NCBI GenBank assembly: GCA_023374045.1
Contig: CM041778.1
Location: forward strand, 401,200,438-401,264,437
DNA: 64,000 bases
Reading direction: 5' to 3'
Source: Limonium bicolor
Lineage: Eukaryota; Streptophyta; Magnoliopsida; Caryophyllales; Plumbaginaceae
In this document: one piece after another, positions 44,060 to 54,425 of the stretch
How the letters are laid out: every line of letters begins with the position of its first letter
How positions within the stretch are numbered: the first letter of the stretch is position 1
Notes under the pieces: generated by a model
What the model was told of the DNA's origin: nothing
The model's input: only the letters and a program-made list of their open reading frames with translations
Databases searched by the model: none
Position numbers and translations under genes: made by a program

Positions 44060-45440
44060 GGATCGAAAATGAATGTTGAAGTGGGCTTCAACGGGTGGGT
44101 TGGGCAAGTATCATATTTCTTTGAAGAATAACCCAAATATTGAGATTAATGATCCTTGGTGCGAGAATCACTAGTGATGAAGACTCCTCTTCAAACTAAA
44201 GGATGAAGACATCCTTATCTTCATTTAGCGGTGCAAGGAGAACTCAGGGGTGAACTTTGTCTTCTATCTCTAGTCCAGGATCAAAGGGAAAAGTGGCCTA
44301 CACACTTAAGGGGTGAAATTTGAGTTTCTACTCTACTTCATTGGTGCACAGGTGGGGAAGGCATTGATCCTCTAGATAAAGATCAAATTTGGATGGCTCA
44401 TCCTTCTCAAATTTGAGGATGTAAATATCCTCATCTTTTTGGTGAGGCTCTTAGAAAGGGCCTTGATGGACATCAACTTCAAAGGGAGGTGGCTCCTTGA
44501 AGTCGATGGTGGGATTCTCCTCTGATGACTCAGAGGGAGGTGGTGTCTCCTCCTTCTCAAAGTTGAGAATGAGATCATCCTCATTGTCTTGATGAACAAT
44601 AGAGGGGGAGACAAATGCGTGGTTGACTTTAAAGGGAGGAAACTCCATGAGGTCGAACTATAAACTTTCTTCTGACGAGTTGTCTTCATAATCAAGCTGG
44701 TGGTTGTTGGGCAGTGGACTCTTTGATTCGAACAGAGGATGACAGAGAGGGTAACTCAAGTCTTCATTAGGATGCTCCGTCTCTTAAATTCGTTCACTCT
44801 CAAGTTGTTGCATAATCTGATCTAGCCGAGCTTGAACGTTCATGCTGAAGGTGCTTTGCTCAGTGAATTTTGACTCAACTGCTTGGTGCGTAAACTTGAT
44901 GGAAGTGGTGAAATCTTCCATGAGAGCCTCCAATCTTGCTATTACAACTAGACATTAAGAACACTCATGGTGTCCTCCACATTTTTGGCACACAAAGATG
45001 GGGTTAGGCTTAGAAGATGACTTGAAATCCTCCATGAGAGCTCTCAATTCTACCATTGAAACTTGACATTGAGGTCTCTCATGGTACTCTCCGCACCTTT
45101 AACATCGACTCCAATGATTGGGGTCTGCTCGGTGTAGTGGACAGGCCAACCTTCTATTGGGGGAGCGACAGATGATTTGAAGTCTTCCATGAGAGCTCTC
45201 AATTCTAACATCGTTTTTGGACACTTAGGGCTCTCATGGCATCTCCACACCTTTGGCATACACTCCACTGATTTATGTTTTTCTCGGTGTAGTCACCATA
45301 GGAGTAACCGTTCAAACCTCCCGCTTGATTATAATAACCATTCATCAGTGTTAAGTTCCTACAGAGAAAAAGAAAAAATTAATACACAAAAGAAAATAAG
45401 GAAATGAAAAATATGTATAAAAATAAACAGATAAAAATCC
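44060..45440 (-). pseudogene. Athila-like gag remnant with repeated zinc-knuckle-like modules
   Basis: Read from ~45,350 downward, frames give YYNQAGGLNGYSYGDYTEKN, then VCQRCGDA, ELRALMEDFKSSVAPP, a second ELRALMEDFKSSSKP, then FVCQKCGGHHEC and ARLEALMEDFTTS. Thus a C-x2-C-G...H-E-C unit plus an LxALMEDF segment is repeated about three times. Farther on an acidic part (HQDNEDDLILNFEKEETPPP) stays open for 65 codons (44,648-44,451). Several stops and frameshifts separate the pieces. A gag role is inferred from position next to the primer site. Confidence 0.55.
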
Positions 45441-45457
45441 ATATAGTTGGGCTGAAG

Positions 45458-45475
45458 TCCTCGGAAATGACACCA
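45458..45475 (-). other. Decayed primer binding site of the Athila-like element
   Basis: TCCTCGGAAATGACACCA on the plus strand; see the parent element. It lies six bases from the LTR edge at 45,482, as expected for a PBS adjacent to the 5' LTR of a minus-strand element. Confidence 0.55.
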
Positions 45476-45481
45476 AAATCT

Positions 45482-46289
45482 TGTGCAAAATAGTAGTGAA
45501 ACTATCTTGCTAACTATGGGCAGTGAACCTAGTCATTGCAGTACAACAAGGTCGTATCCACACGGAATTGGTAACTATCTAGTTAATTATAAGCTTAAGT
45601 TTTGGGTTTTTAGGTTCTAATTGGAGAAATAAAGAACTAAACTAACTATATAGGATAGATGTAGCCCGGGATGGATATTTGCACCCGTCCTCCCCTTTTT
45701 ACCGATTGTCGACCCTTGAACTTATAGCTAAACAACGGAACACTTAATTAATTAGAAACCTAATCTAGGCCAACTAATCCTAACCAATTTAACCAAAACT
45801 TCTCAATCAGCTAAGCCCCGGGTCAATCGATAGCACTAAGCTTAAGTTCCCTAAGTTGTAATGTAGTCTAATCTCAAAATCATCAAAATTATAGTACATT
45901 GATTTAGTCCCCTTGGTCTAGGTTTCTATTTCAGAATCACATGCTGTTAGAAATCCACACTAATGCTAAACTAATAGGCAAAGTTAATCCAACCAATTTA
46001 GCAAATTGACAATTAGTTGACCAAACCCTTACAAATCCCCAAATCATGAGCAACAAGTTTAGAAGCCATAAACACTTAATAATTATCTTCATTAAGCACA
46101 AAGACTAAAATAAAGCATTAAAACAGGTTTAAGGTTCAACAATGGAGGTTTTAGGGATTTTGGGGCAAAATCCCTATCCCAAGCTACAAGGGAGGTTAAG
46201 CCTCCATTAGAGCATAAATGAGAGAGAAAGGAGAAGAAATAGCCTTGGAAGGTTGAAGAAGAGCTTCAATGGTGAAGGGGTCCTTCCTC
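45482..46289 (-). repeat. 5' LTR of the Athila-like element (cut by the gap)
   Basis: Matches 31,317-32,168 with scattered substitutions and small indels. It ends at the N run. Divergence between the two LTRs, visible as a base change roughly every 20-40 bases, indicates an old insertion. Confidence 0.7.
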
Positions 46290-46789
46290 NNNNNNNNNNN
46301 NNNNNNNNNNNNNNNNNNNNNNNNNNNNNNNNNNNNNNNNNNNNNNNNNNNNNNNNNNNNNNNNNNNNNNNNNNNNNNNNNNNNNNNNNNNNNNNNNNNN
46401 NNNNNNNNNNNNNNNNNNNNNNNNNNNNNNNNNNNNNNNNNNNNNNNNNNNNNNNNNNNNNNNNNNNNNNNNNNNNNNNNNNNNNNNNNNNNNNNNNNNN
46501 NNNNNNNNNNNNNNNNNNNNNNNNNNNNNNNNNNNNNNNNNNNNNNNNNNNNNNNNNNNNNNNNNNNNNNNNNNNNNNNNNNNNNNNNNNNNNNNNNNNN
46601 NNNNNNNNNNNNNNNNNNNNNNNNNNNNNNNNNNNNNNNNNNNNNNNNNNNNNNNNNNNNNNNNNNNNNNNNNNNNNNNNNNNNNNNNNNNNNNNNNNNN
46701 NNNNNNNNNNNNNNNNNNNNNNNNNNNNNNNNNNNNNNNNNNNNNNNNNNNNNNNNNNNNNNNNNNNNNNNNNNNNNNNNNNNNNNNNN
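46290..46789. other. Assembly gap (500 N)
   Basis: Exactly 500 N, a common placeholder for a gap of unknown size. Left of it is Athila-like LTR, right of it is the middle of a long-LTR copy. It must hide at least the start of that LTR, an Athila/LINE junction and the 5' part of the LINE ORF1, so the true gap may exceed 500 bases. Open frames crossing it are artefacts. Confidence 0.97.
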
Positions 46790-49700
46790 GGTTGCAAGAG
46801 AACCATACCTGTCACCAAGGTCCACTCTAATGTGTCCTCTTATGTTCCTCGAACAATTCTCGAACAACTGGTAACATTACAATTACTTTCATTAACATTG
46901 GGGTAACATGATTGCTTAACGACTAATGCGCCCATAGTTAACCCCGTCATTCCGTTGTACTTAATTTTACTTATGTGATTTAAAGTTCACAACTTACACA
47001 TTCACTCTCACACTTGTTTATACTCCCAATGGCCTTTAAAAGTCACCAAAAAAGGCCTAATCATCATTTAAAACCATTACCATTCACTTCCCCATCATTA
47101 CAACACTTAAAAACACTTTCTGGACACTTTTTAGAATGGTCCGGGTTTGTGTCCGGGGTTACAAACCCGGACCAATCCCGGAAATCACATTCTGTGTTGT
47201 TTTTAGCTTGGTCCGGGTTTGTGTACTTGGATACAAACCCGGACCACATGTAAAAATAAGTTTCTGGGACATTTTGAGGTGGTCCGGGTTTGTGTACTTG
47301 TTTACAAACCCGGACCATGTCTGTAGGTCTTTAAATTGACAGGTTTTGACCAGTTTTCAACCCCTAATTCACCTCCAATCATTTCCTAAACTTTCCACAT
47401 GTTTTCTACATGTTTAAACACCTTAAATCATGCACTAACCTTTCCTAAATCATCACTAACTTGTTACTCAATTACTTATAAAATCTCTTAACACTTGTAA
47501 TATTTTCCTTAGGTTTCTAAGTGTTAGTTTTATACCTACAACACCACTAACCAAAATGTTACCTCACTAACACTACCACTACTCCATAAGCATTATTTTT
47601 CACAAACACCTCCTTTACACAACTCCTTCTATTTTCCACAAGTTTACACTTAGACCTTCACAAGGCATTATTTTTCCTTTGATTACCAAAACTTGAACAA
47701 GACTTAACACTTCACATAACATAACCTTGGTGTGTTTAAAACACCCATTTGATCTCTAAATCCTCCAAGACCATTCCTAGGTCATCCTTGGACTCATGAA
47801 CACCTTAATTCACTCTCTTTCACCATCTTAACACTTAACAAATTCCTAGTACCTTCTAGGTCATAAAATCTCATTACAACACTTAAACTTCTTTGTTTAT
47901 TAACTAAATTTTGCCATAGCTTCTCTTATATCACCTTACACCAAAACACATAGTTTTCCACTTTTACATAATCCAAGAACACTCAATCCTTTAATACACA
48001 TTCCTTACACACAAGCATATTGTTTTTCATCCTTTAACCATCAAAGACATTCATCTTCACAAGGAATGTTCTTTACACACATCTAAACCTTAAACTACAC
48101 TACATCACAATATAGTGCATAAACTTAATTTGCTTGGCACTTAGGCCCTTAAATTGCATTAAACTTAAACACTGAATTTCCACATTTAAATGCCTTCAAC
48201 CTGCAAATACACACAACAAGGCTCCCATGTCTTTTTTAGTCCACCTTGTGGATAGTTTTCTAGCTCATTTACCATTGGCTCCTTAGGTAGCTTATTAAGC
48301 ATTTTAAAGCTCAATTTCCTAAGACACATAAAACTTCATTAAGGTAGTTCATTTACCTATTTTTCTTTAAAACTTCCTCACTTGTTTTTCCTTGCCCTTC
48401 TTGATTAAAATTCGGCAAGGTGTTTTTGATTGCTTGTCAAACTTCTAATCAATATACATGTAAAGATAATGAGCATTAAGCATTATACCTAAGCTCATGA
48501 ATAAACCCTAGATTAACATAAGTGTTTTAAACACTAAATGGGATGTTTACCTTGGATTTGCAAGGGAACTTGATTAAATAGCAAGAGAGGACCCCACCTA
48601 GCCCTTTGAAGATCTCAATGAAGCTCAGAATGAGCAAAAGAAAATACCATGAAGAGGTAATTTTCGGCCACTAACAAAAACAAGAGGAAATATAGATTTT
48701 CTTTGGTTTTCCTCACCTTGAAGCAAAGGAGAACAATGAGGTGTAAAAAGATGAGTTCAAGCTCCTTCCATGGTGATTCCTCTTGGCACCAAAATGGAGC
48801 TTTTGAAGATTTGAAAAGACAATGTTGTAGAGCTTGCTCCAACTAAGAGAACGGTAGTCTCGGAATTAAGTTCGGAGCATGGAGCTAGGAGTTATAAGCA
48901 ATGGAAGGTGGAGATGGTATAGTATGCTGTAGCAAAAACGAAATGGAGAAGGGAGGAGGAGGTTGAAGACGGTGGGAATCAAAAGAAATGAGGGAAGTGA
49001 GGTGAGAGGATGTCTTTTGTGAGATATTTTACATATAAGCAAATAGTACTTTACTTACTTTTCTTTTCTTCCTCTTAATTAACTAACACATGGTGGTGAG
49101 TCACCACATAGGAAACCGGCCCCCTTTTATATAATAGGGCATTTATGGTCTTTGTTGACCAATTACTTGACTCATGTTGACTTATAACTTAAACTAGCAC
49201 TATTTGAGCACTATTCACAAATTAAGGCACATAATTGTGAAATTTTTGATTTCCCATTGATTTAGACTTCCTAATGTGATACTAAGTAGTACACATGTTG
49301 ATTAAAGAGTAATGATGGACATTTAGCCACTCAAAACCCATTTCCAAGACAATTTTCCAGAAATGTGCTTTAAGACTCCTTAAAGCACATTTTGTGTTTT
49401 AACTTGTTTTCAAGCTTGGTTTTCTTTAGTAAATGGTTTAATATATCCATTAACATGTAAATAGGGTCTTGGTAAGCTCTTTGGGTCTTAACCAAGGTTA
49501 TCCCAAGCTTAGAGCACATTTTCGCCCATATTGTCTTTATGGTACTTACTTGTGTTTTCTATGGTTTAAATTGCTTACTATCGTTTCTAAGGCATCTATT
49601 AGCCTTATTTTACCATAGTTCAACATTTAGATAACGTATCAGTTTTGTGGTAATTCATACCAAGTTTAGAGTACACATTTGCTTAAACTGACTTTATGGT

Positions 49701-49806
49701 GTTTTCTTCGGTTTAAACTGTCTACCAATGTATTTGAGGACTTAATTAGCCCATAGAAAATCATAATCACATATTTAATTAACACTTAAAGGTTTGGGGT
49801 ATTTCA
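46790..49806 (+). mobile_element. Long-LTR family copy 4, 5' end lost in the gap
   Basis: The right end is GGTTTGGGGTATTTCA at 49,806, followed by TAAAG (presumed TSD). AACCATACCTGTCACC at 46,801 corresponds to the ATACCNTTCACCG landmark of copies 1 and 5, which lies about 1.25-1.4 kb from their starts, so roughly that much is missing. The hairpin array is at 47.1-47.3 kb. On the opposite strand, TTATATAAAAGGGGGCCGG near 49,130 looks like a TATA region. It is inserted in the LINE ORF1 that continues at 49,811. Confidence 0.8.
47137..47317. repeat. Hairpin array, LTR copy 4 (three perfect 38-bp units)
   Basis: Units 47,137-47,174, 47,209-47,246 and 47,280-47,317 all have perfect 14-bp arms TGGTCCGGGTTTGT / ACAAACCCGGACCA. 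Loops differ (GTCCGGGGTT, GTACTTGGAT, GTACTTGTTT in the central ten bases). Starts are 72 and 71 bp apart. Spacers carry TTTCTGG-N-ACATTTT-type remnants of a common unit. Confidence 0.95.
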
Positions 49807-49810
49807 TAAA

Positions 49811-50237
49811 GCCCTCCATATGAACAGGGACATTGAGGAAATCTACATTTCCCGCATACGTCATCTAAATAACGTTCTGGCGTTTGCTCTGGTAAGACTT
49901 AAGAACATCTCCCGGGAGGAGGAGGCGGCGGTGAAGGTTCATGGCTGGTGGTTCCTGGGCCACAAGCTTTATGCCTGCAGGACTAAATACTCATCAAATA
50001 GAGGGGGTAAGGGGCGACGCTCTGGAATGAGAAGGTAGGAGGAGGTGTTGAATATGTCAGGCCCCTCCAAAGGTGTCGAAGGAGATAAGGAGGGTAAGGT
50101 GTCATCTGGGAAAGTTGGAGTCTGTGTGTGCGCAAGCTGTTGTCGAGGGTGGCGCTGGTCGGATGAGAGACTTTTTCGGCGATCTTGAGCTGCTGGTGGA
50201 TGATTCTTTTGCCAGGTTTGATATCTGTCATGTGGAT
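49811..50237 (+). pseudogene. LINE ORF1, RRM-containing N-terminal part
   Basis: DIEEIYISRIRHLNNVLAFA, then LVRLKNISREEEAAVKVHGW and WFLGHKLYACRTKYSSNRGG match the second half of the RRM that begins plant L1 ORF1 (RNP1-like FAxVR, then HGWWFLGHKL). A stop follows at about 50,036. After it a shifted frame gives CAQAVVEGGAGRMRDFFGDL and ELLVDDSFARFDICHVD, the usual continuation. The start of the RRM is lost on the other side of the LTR insertion. Confidence 0.75.
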
Positions 50238-51045
50238 TAATGGTGACCACCGAATCCGAATCTACCCGGAACTGGCGGTTCTACCCGGAACCGATTGGAA
50301 CTGGAACCGGCCAGAACCGGCCAGAACCGATTCGGAACCGGAACTGCCCCCTTGCGAATCAAATTCGAATACACGTTTTGAGATTCGGGACCGAACCGGG
50401 ACAAGAACCGGAACCTGAACCGCTCGGAACCGCCTGGATTCGCGTCGGATTTGGAACCGTGGAACCGGAACCGCCTCGGAACCGACCAAAGTAGCCGTTG
50501 GAATCAGTCCAAAACGACGTCATTTTGGGTCTCGCGCGCTCTCCTGGTGAATTGAAATCATATAACATATTAGTAGTTGTACTCTTTTTCCTTATTAGGG
50601 TTTTCCCAATGGGTTTTTACCTAATAAGGTTTTAACGAGGCAGTGAATCATATAATAAAATCTGCTTTGCTCTTTAATTTTTGCAAATTCAATACAAAAA
50701 TTTAAGTCTTTGGTTCTTATACATTTAAGATTATAAACTTGAGGAATAACCTAGCTAGGAGTAAATTGGATGAAAAGAGCAACGTGTGCGCGCAAACGGA
50801 TCTAAAATCGGAGTTAAAACGAAGAAACTAGAGCCGATTGAATCTTTCCGGAACCGGTCGGAACCAGTCAGAACCGGAACCAGAACTGCTCCGGAACCGG
50901 TCGGAACCGTTGATTTGAGCGAATCCGAAGCGAATACAGAGTTCCGGAACCAGAACCGCCCTGGAACCGCCTGGAACCGGTTCTGAATCCGAATACACAT
51001 TTTCCGGAACCGGAACCGATGGAACCGGAACCGTGGCCACCATTA
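50238..51045. mobile_element. 808-bp non-autonomous hAT element with perfect TSD, inside LINE ORF1
   Basis: Ends TAATGGTGACCAC and GTGGCCACCATTA form a 13-bp TIR with one mismatch. The 8-bp TSD ATGTGGAT is exact at 50,230-50,237 and 51,046-51,053. Both subterminal zones are packed with GGAACCG/CCGGAACC motifs (50,255-50,490 and 50,835-51,035), while the centre is AT-rich. Open frames in several phases across these zones reflect the motif repetition only. Confidence 0.92.
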
Positions 51046-51137
51046 ATGTGGATGACAATGGTGATGCGAAGTGCCCCCGTTTCCACATTCATCTCTGAAA
51101 GTCGAACCGGTGTGATTGTGTAGGAGACAAGGCGGCA

Positions 51138-52172
51138 ATGGAAGTCCTTGCTAGTCCACCGCCTGTGGGTCCCGAGCTGGGGAAGGATAGCACGTGTTGC
51201 GGAAGTGGTTTTGAGGACAAGCAGTACCCCAATTTGGTTGGAGGTGAGGGCTATTCTTGGTATACTTACCCAGGGTGGGTGTATCCTTACTATGGATTCT
51301 GGTCTGGATCCCCATTGCAAGGTGTTGACCAAAGTGGGTGTTGGGGTCAAGATAATGGTTGGGGAGGCAGTTGGTACCCCTCCTTTGGTCCTAGTGTGGG
51401 AGGATCCCATGGGGGGTATGGGCAGTATGGGCAATCTCACTTCCCAAATCTGTCAAGTACTCCTAAGGTGGACTCTCGGCCAGAAGTTGTGGCGGTTCGG
51501 GATCGAGCGCCAATTGTCATTCGTGATCCCCCGAGAAATAAGGAGTTGGTTAGTGATCCTATAGCGGACGAGATTGGCAGGATTGATCGGGATGGAGTGA
51601 TTGACGAGAGTAAGGATTATGGTATGATCAATTGTCATGATCTGATTGGGGTCGAGTCGCGATCCAGCTTTGTTGAGGCAGTTGTAGAGGCTAAGCGCCT
51701 GGAGTTAGTGTTGAAGCAGTATTGTGGTGAGCAGTTGGAAGAAAGAGGGGATGGCGAAGACCTTAGGAGCCTGTTCGGAGACCTTGAGTTTCCACCTGGT
51801 TTCGAGCCTTGTGGAGGATCCTCGAGCCCGATGGTGGACCCAGAGGAGGAATTTATCAAGGAAGAAGTTAGGCAGGTGCTCCTGCTTGCCAAAAGTCTCG
51901 GTTGCCGCGTTCAGGACGAGGGGCAAGCCCTAAGCAACTTTGAAGAGATCGTTCGAGACCACAGAGATAGTTCCTGCATGGGATGCCAGGACCCGAAGGG
52001 TGTTGATGGGGACGTTACTGATAGATGTTCACAGAATTCCTCAAAGTCGTGTTCCAATAGGGACTTGGAGTCAAAGAAGGGTTTAGTAGGTTTTAGCAAA
52101 TTCTCTGGTGTTTGTAAAATTGCTAATAGAGGTAAGAATAAGGTAATATCTAAGAGGAAAGGTGTGGTCTAG
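51138..52172 (+). CDS. LINE ORF1 C-terminal part, 344 codons still open
   Basis: The longest interpretable open frame of the window. Residues ~36-105 are rich in Gly, Tyr, Trp, Ser and Pro (YSWYTYPGWVYPYYGFWSG), residues ~105-225 hydrophilic with a short helical stretch around RSSFVEAVVEAKRLELVLKQ, then DLEFPPGFEP, an acidic segment (EEEFIKEEVRQVLLLAKSLG) and a basic tail (NRGKNKVISKRKGVV). The FPPGFEP and KSLGCRVQDEGQALSNFEEI parts resemble the C-terminal half of plant L1 ORF1 proteins. The first Met is an internal Met: coding continues upstream to the RRM part in a shifted frame and through the hAT insertion. It probably does not yield a functional protein. Confidence 0.6.
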   Translation: MEVLASPPPVGPELGKDSTCCGSGFEDKQYPNLVGGEGYSWYTYPGWVYPYYGFWSGSPLQGVDQSGCWGQDNGWGGSWYPSFGPSVGGSHGGYGQYGQSHFPNLSSTPKVDSRPEVVAVRDRAPIVIRDPPRNKELVSDPIADEIGRIDRDGVIDESKDYGMINCHDLIGVESRSSFVEAVVEAKRLELVLKQYCGEQLEERGDGEDLRSLFGDLEFPPGFEPCGGSSSPMVDPEEEFIKEEVRQVLLLAKSLGCRVQDEGQALSNFEEIVRDHRDSSCMGCQDPKGVDGDVTDRCSQNSSKSCSNRDLESKKGLVGFSKFSGVCKIANRGKNKVISKRKGVV

Positions 52173-52298
52173 ATTTGTGTCTGTTGGTAAGGGTAAGAAG
52201 TTGTGCTTTGTTTTTTTTTTTTAGGTTGTGTTGTTGACCGTTTTGCGTTTTATCCGCTGTGCAGTAACCTTGGCCTAGTGCTATAATTATCAAAAAAA

Positions 52299-53164
52299 CT
52301 GTAATTAGTATGTTATTGTTTGGGGTTTAATTTTGTCGTCACTTAGCCTGGAAATTTTATAAATGTAATTTCAATAGTGATTCCTACCAATGAACATTAT
52401 AATAAGCAAACTGAAGCAACCCCATTTTAATGTGGGATGTTATTTTCTCTCATCTACATAGAACGATATTTGAGATTCATACCACTTGCATGAGTACTTT
52501 ATTACTAGGTTTAGCCACGGTAGATAGTCCAGTAATGTATGCATATGAATCTAGCTGAAAGGAAAATCAAAGCAAGGCCTAAAAAGTGTTCTAGTTAGGA
52601 GAGTCTCTTTGGAAGAGAAGATTACTCTTGAAAGATGACCTACTCTAAAAGAATGAATGTGTTCCAGAAGAGCAAGTCTGTTCAGAAGGAAATGATGGTA
52701 GAAAACAGCTTAAAGATAAGCTGGCAAGATGCAAGTGGGGTGGCATGACAAAAATGCACCAATGAAAAAGAGACATATGAACTAGCAAGGTCATCAGATG
52801 TAAATCTTCCCCAACATCTATAGATATGAGTAGGGTTAGACGTTTTTGGACCATACTTGTATGATTTTATACTACTGCACCAAATTGTAACTCGCTATTG
52901 AAGAGCTCAGAAGAATGACGTAAATATATAATCATCAATAATGGATGTAGTTAGGTCAAACTGGCTAAACCACTTAAATTTTCGTCAAGTTTGTTTTATT
53001 ATTCATCAAACACTCAGCAAGTTAATTAAGCATGAATTAGGACATAATAAGGATCATAGGAATATAGATTGCATCAAGAATATAACTAAAGCAATAACTC
53101 TCCTGAACCACTATAGATTTTGTGCCAAGTCTGTTTGATCATGCTTCCTCAATGACTCTCAATA

Positions 53165-53196
<32 letters not shown>

Positions 53197-53371
53197 TGTG
53201 GAATATTGACTTGGCTCACTGAAGAGACTAGCCGTTACAACTAGTTAGCAGTTTTGGTCAAAATGAAATACTCTTTTCAAAAGGAATAAACTTTATTCAG
53301 ATGTAGAAAGTGACCCAAAAGTAGTTGGGTTGACATGATCAAAATATACGATTGGAATTTTGTATCACGTC
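52299..53371. other. Unannotated intergenic sequence
   Basis: No gene or element ends seen. Small open frames (65-69 codons) have no resemblance to known proteins. The only distinctive feature is the poly-C tract at 53,165-53,192. Confidence 0.6.
53165..53192. repeat. Poly-C tract (28 bases)
   Basis: Uninterrupted run of C in otherwise AT-rich sequence. Length is probably unstable and assembly-dependent. Confidence 0.95.
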
Positions 53372-54425
53372 TAGAGGTGGCAAAAGTGACCCGAACCCGA
53401 AAAATCAAGTCGAATCGAACCGAATCGAAATCCAATTCTTAATCGTATGGACAATTGAAAAAATGACCTGAAACCCACAATGAACCGAATCGAACCAAAT
53501 TGAACCGAGATTTGATAGAACCGAAATTCAACCACGATCCACAATCATCCGAACCGAAAATATTCAAACTGAAGCCATCCAAACTAGTTACCCGAAACCC
53601 GATAATCACCCAAAACCCAAAGCAACCCGAATCGAAAATAAACCGATATTAATCCAAACTAAACCAAATCATAAAATAATATTATTATTTCTAATATCTC
53701 ATTCTCTTTAAATATACTTTGATTCTTCAGCAATACATTTGTCACCAGAGAATATCTATCATCAAAACACACTAACAAGAATGTTATGTTACCTACTTTA
53801 TTATAAAAATAAAATAAAAAGTTTACCACTATTGAGCTGAGCATTGAAAGGATAAAAAAGTATGGGGCATAAACCTTCATTAATTAATGACATGATGACA
53901 TGAAAAGGGTGGAAAGAAAAAGGTGAAGGGACAAGAGCGGTCGGCATTTGATGGAAACATTGTTGAAGACTTAGTTATGAGTTCCGAAGAAGATGAAAAT
54001 GAAGCTGATAACGAGGATGAAGAAATGATGATGAGTGATGAGATATATGTAGTAGTCAACTTAGCCTAATTTTATTGAGATATATGTAGTCGTAAATGAA
54101 AAAATGATTATTTTAATATGACATTTACAAATTTGTATCGACTTAGCCCAACTCAAATAATTCACCCGAATTAAATTCATGGTCCGAAAAAACCGAATGC
54201 ACCATTGACTAACCCGAACCATAGGAAACCAAACCAAAACCACCCTAGCCGAAAATCACCCAAACCGAAGTACAATCGAATCGATCCAAACCAACCCGTA
54301 ACTTCATAAACCCAAACTAAACCCGAATTCACCCGACCCAGTCCAACCTGAACTGAATATTATACAATTCAAAGTTGACCCGAACCAAACCGAACCCGAA
54401 AGATTGACCCGAATTGCCACCTCTA
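53372..54425. mobile_element. Non-autonomous hAT-type element, same family as 1,502-2,825
   Basis: TAGAGGTGGCAA and TTGCCACCTCTA form an exact 12-bp TIR. Flanks ATCACGTC (left) and ATTCACGTC (right) are an 8-bp TSD with one extra T. Both ends contain GACCCGAACC-type subterminal motifs as in the element at 1.5 kb. An acidic stretch at 53,957-54,050 (EDLVMSSEEDENEADNEDEE) could be a relic of a transposase or captured coding sequence; no further domain is visible. Confidence 0.85.

Larger units (their letters stand above)
31317..46289 (-). mobile_element. Athila-like LTR retrotransposon, gag only, split by nested LTRs
   Basis: Two direct LTR copies begin TGTGCAAAATARTAGTG on the plus strand (31,317 and 45,482), so read on the minus strand they end ...TTTTGCACA. 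Just inside the right one, TCCTCGGAAATGACACCA (45,458-45,475) matches the complement of the tRNA-Asp-type primer site used by Athila at 13 of 18 positions; four of the five differences are C-to-T or G-to-A transitions. The element is therefore minus-strand, with its 5' LTR on the right. Without the nested 10.1-kb insertion, the internal part is only about 2.7 kb, with a gag-like region and no pol. The right LTR runs into the assembly gap. Confidence 0.75.
49811..52298 (+). mobile_element. LINE lacking ORF2 (half-LINE), 5' end in gap
   Basis: ORF1 coding sequence runs from the LTR junction to 52,172, interrupted by a hAT element, and is followed after only ~125 bp by ATAATTATC plus a short A-run (52,292-52,298). 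The same AATTATC-A(n) tail ends the LINE fragment at 55,440, so this is a genuine 3' end, and the whole ORF2 is absent. Either an internal deletion occurred before insertion or the family is non-autonomous. Confidence 0.7.

Noticed and set aside
46196..46906. Open frames of 201-223 codons
   Set aside because: They consist almost only of unknown residues across the 500-N gap.
50240..51088. Open frames rich in Pro-Glu-Arg or Gly-Ser-Gly
   Set aside because: Translations of GGAACCG subterminal motifs of the hAT element in both strands.
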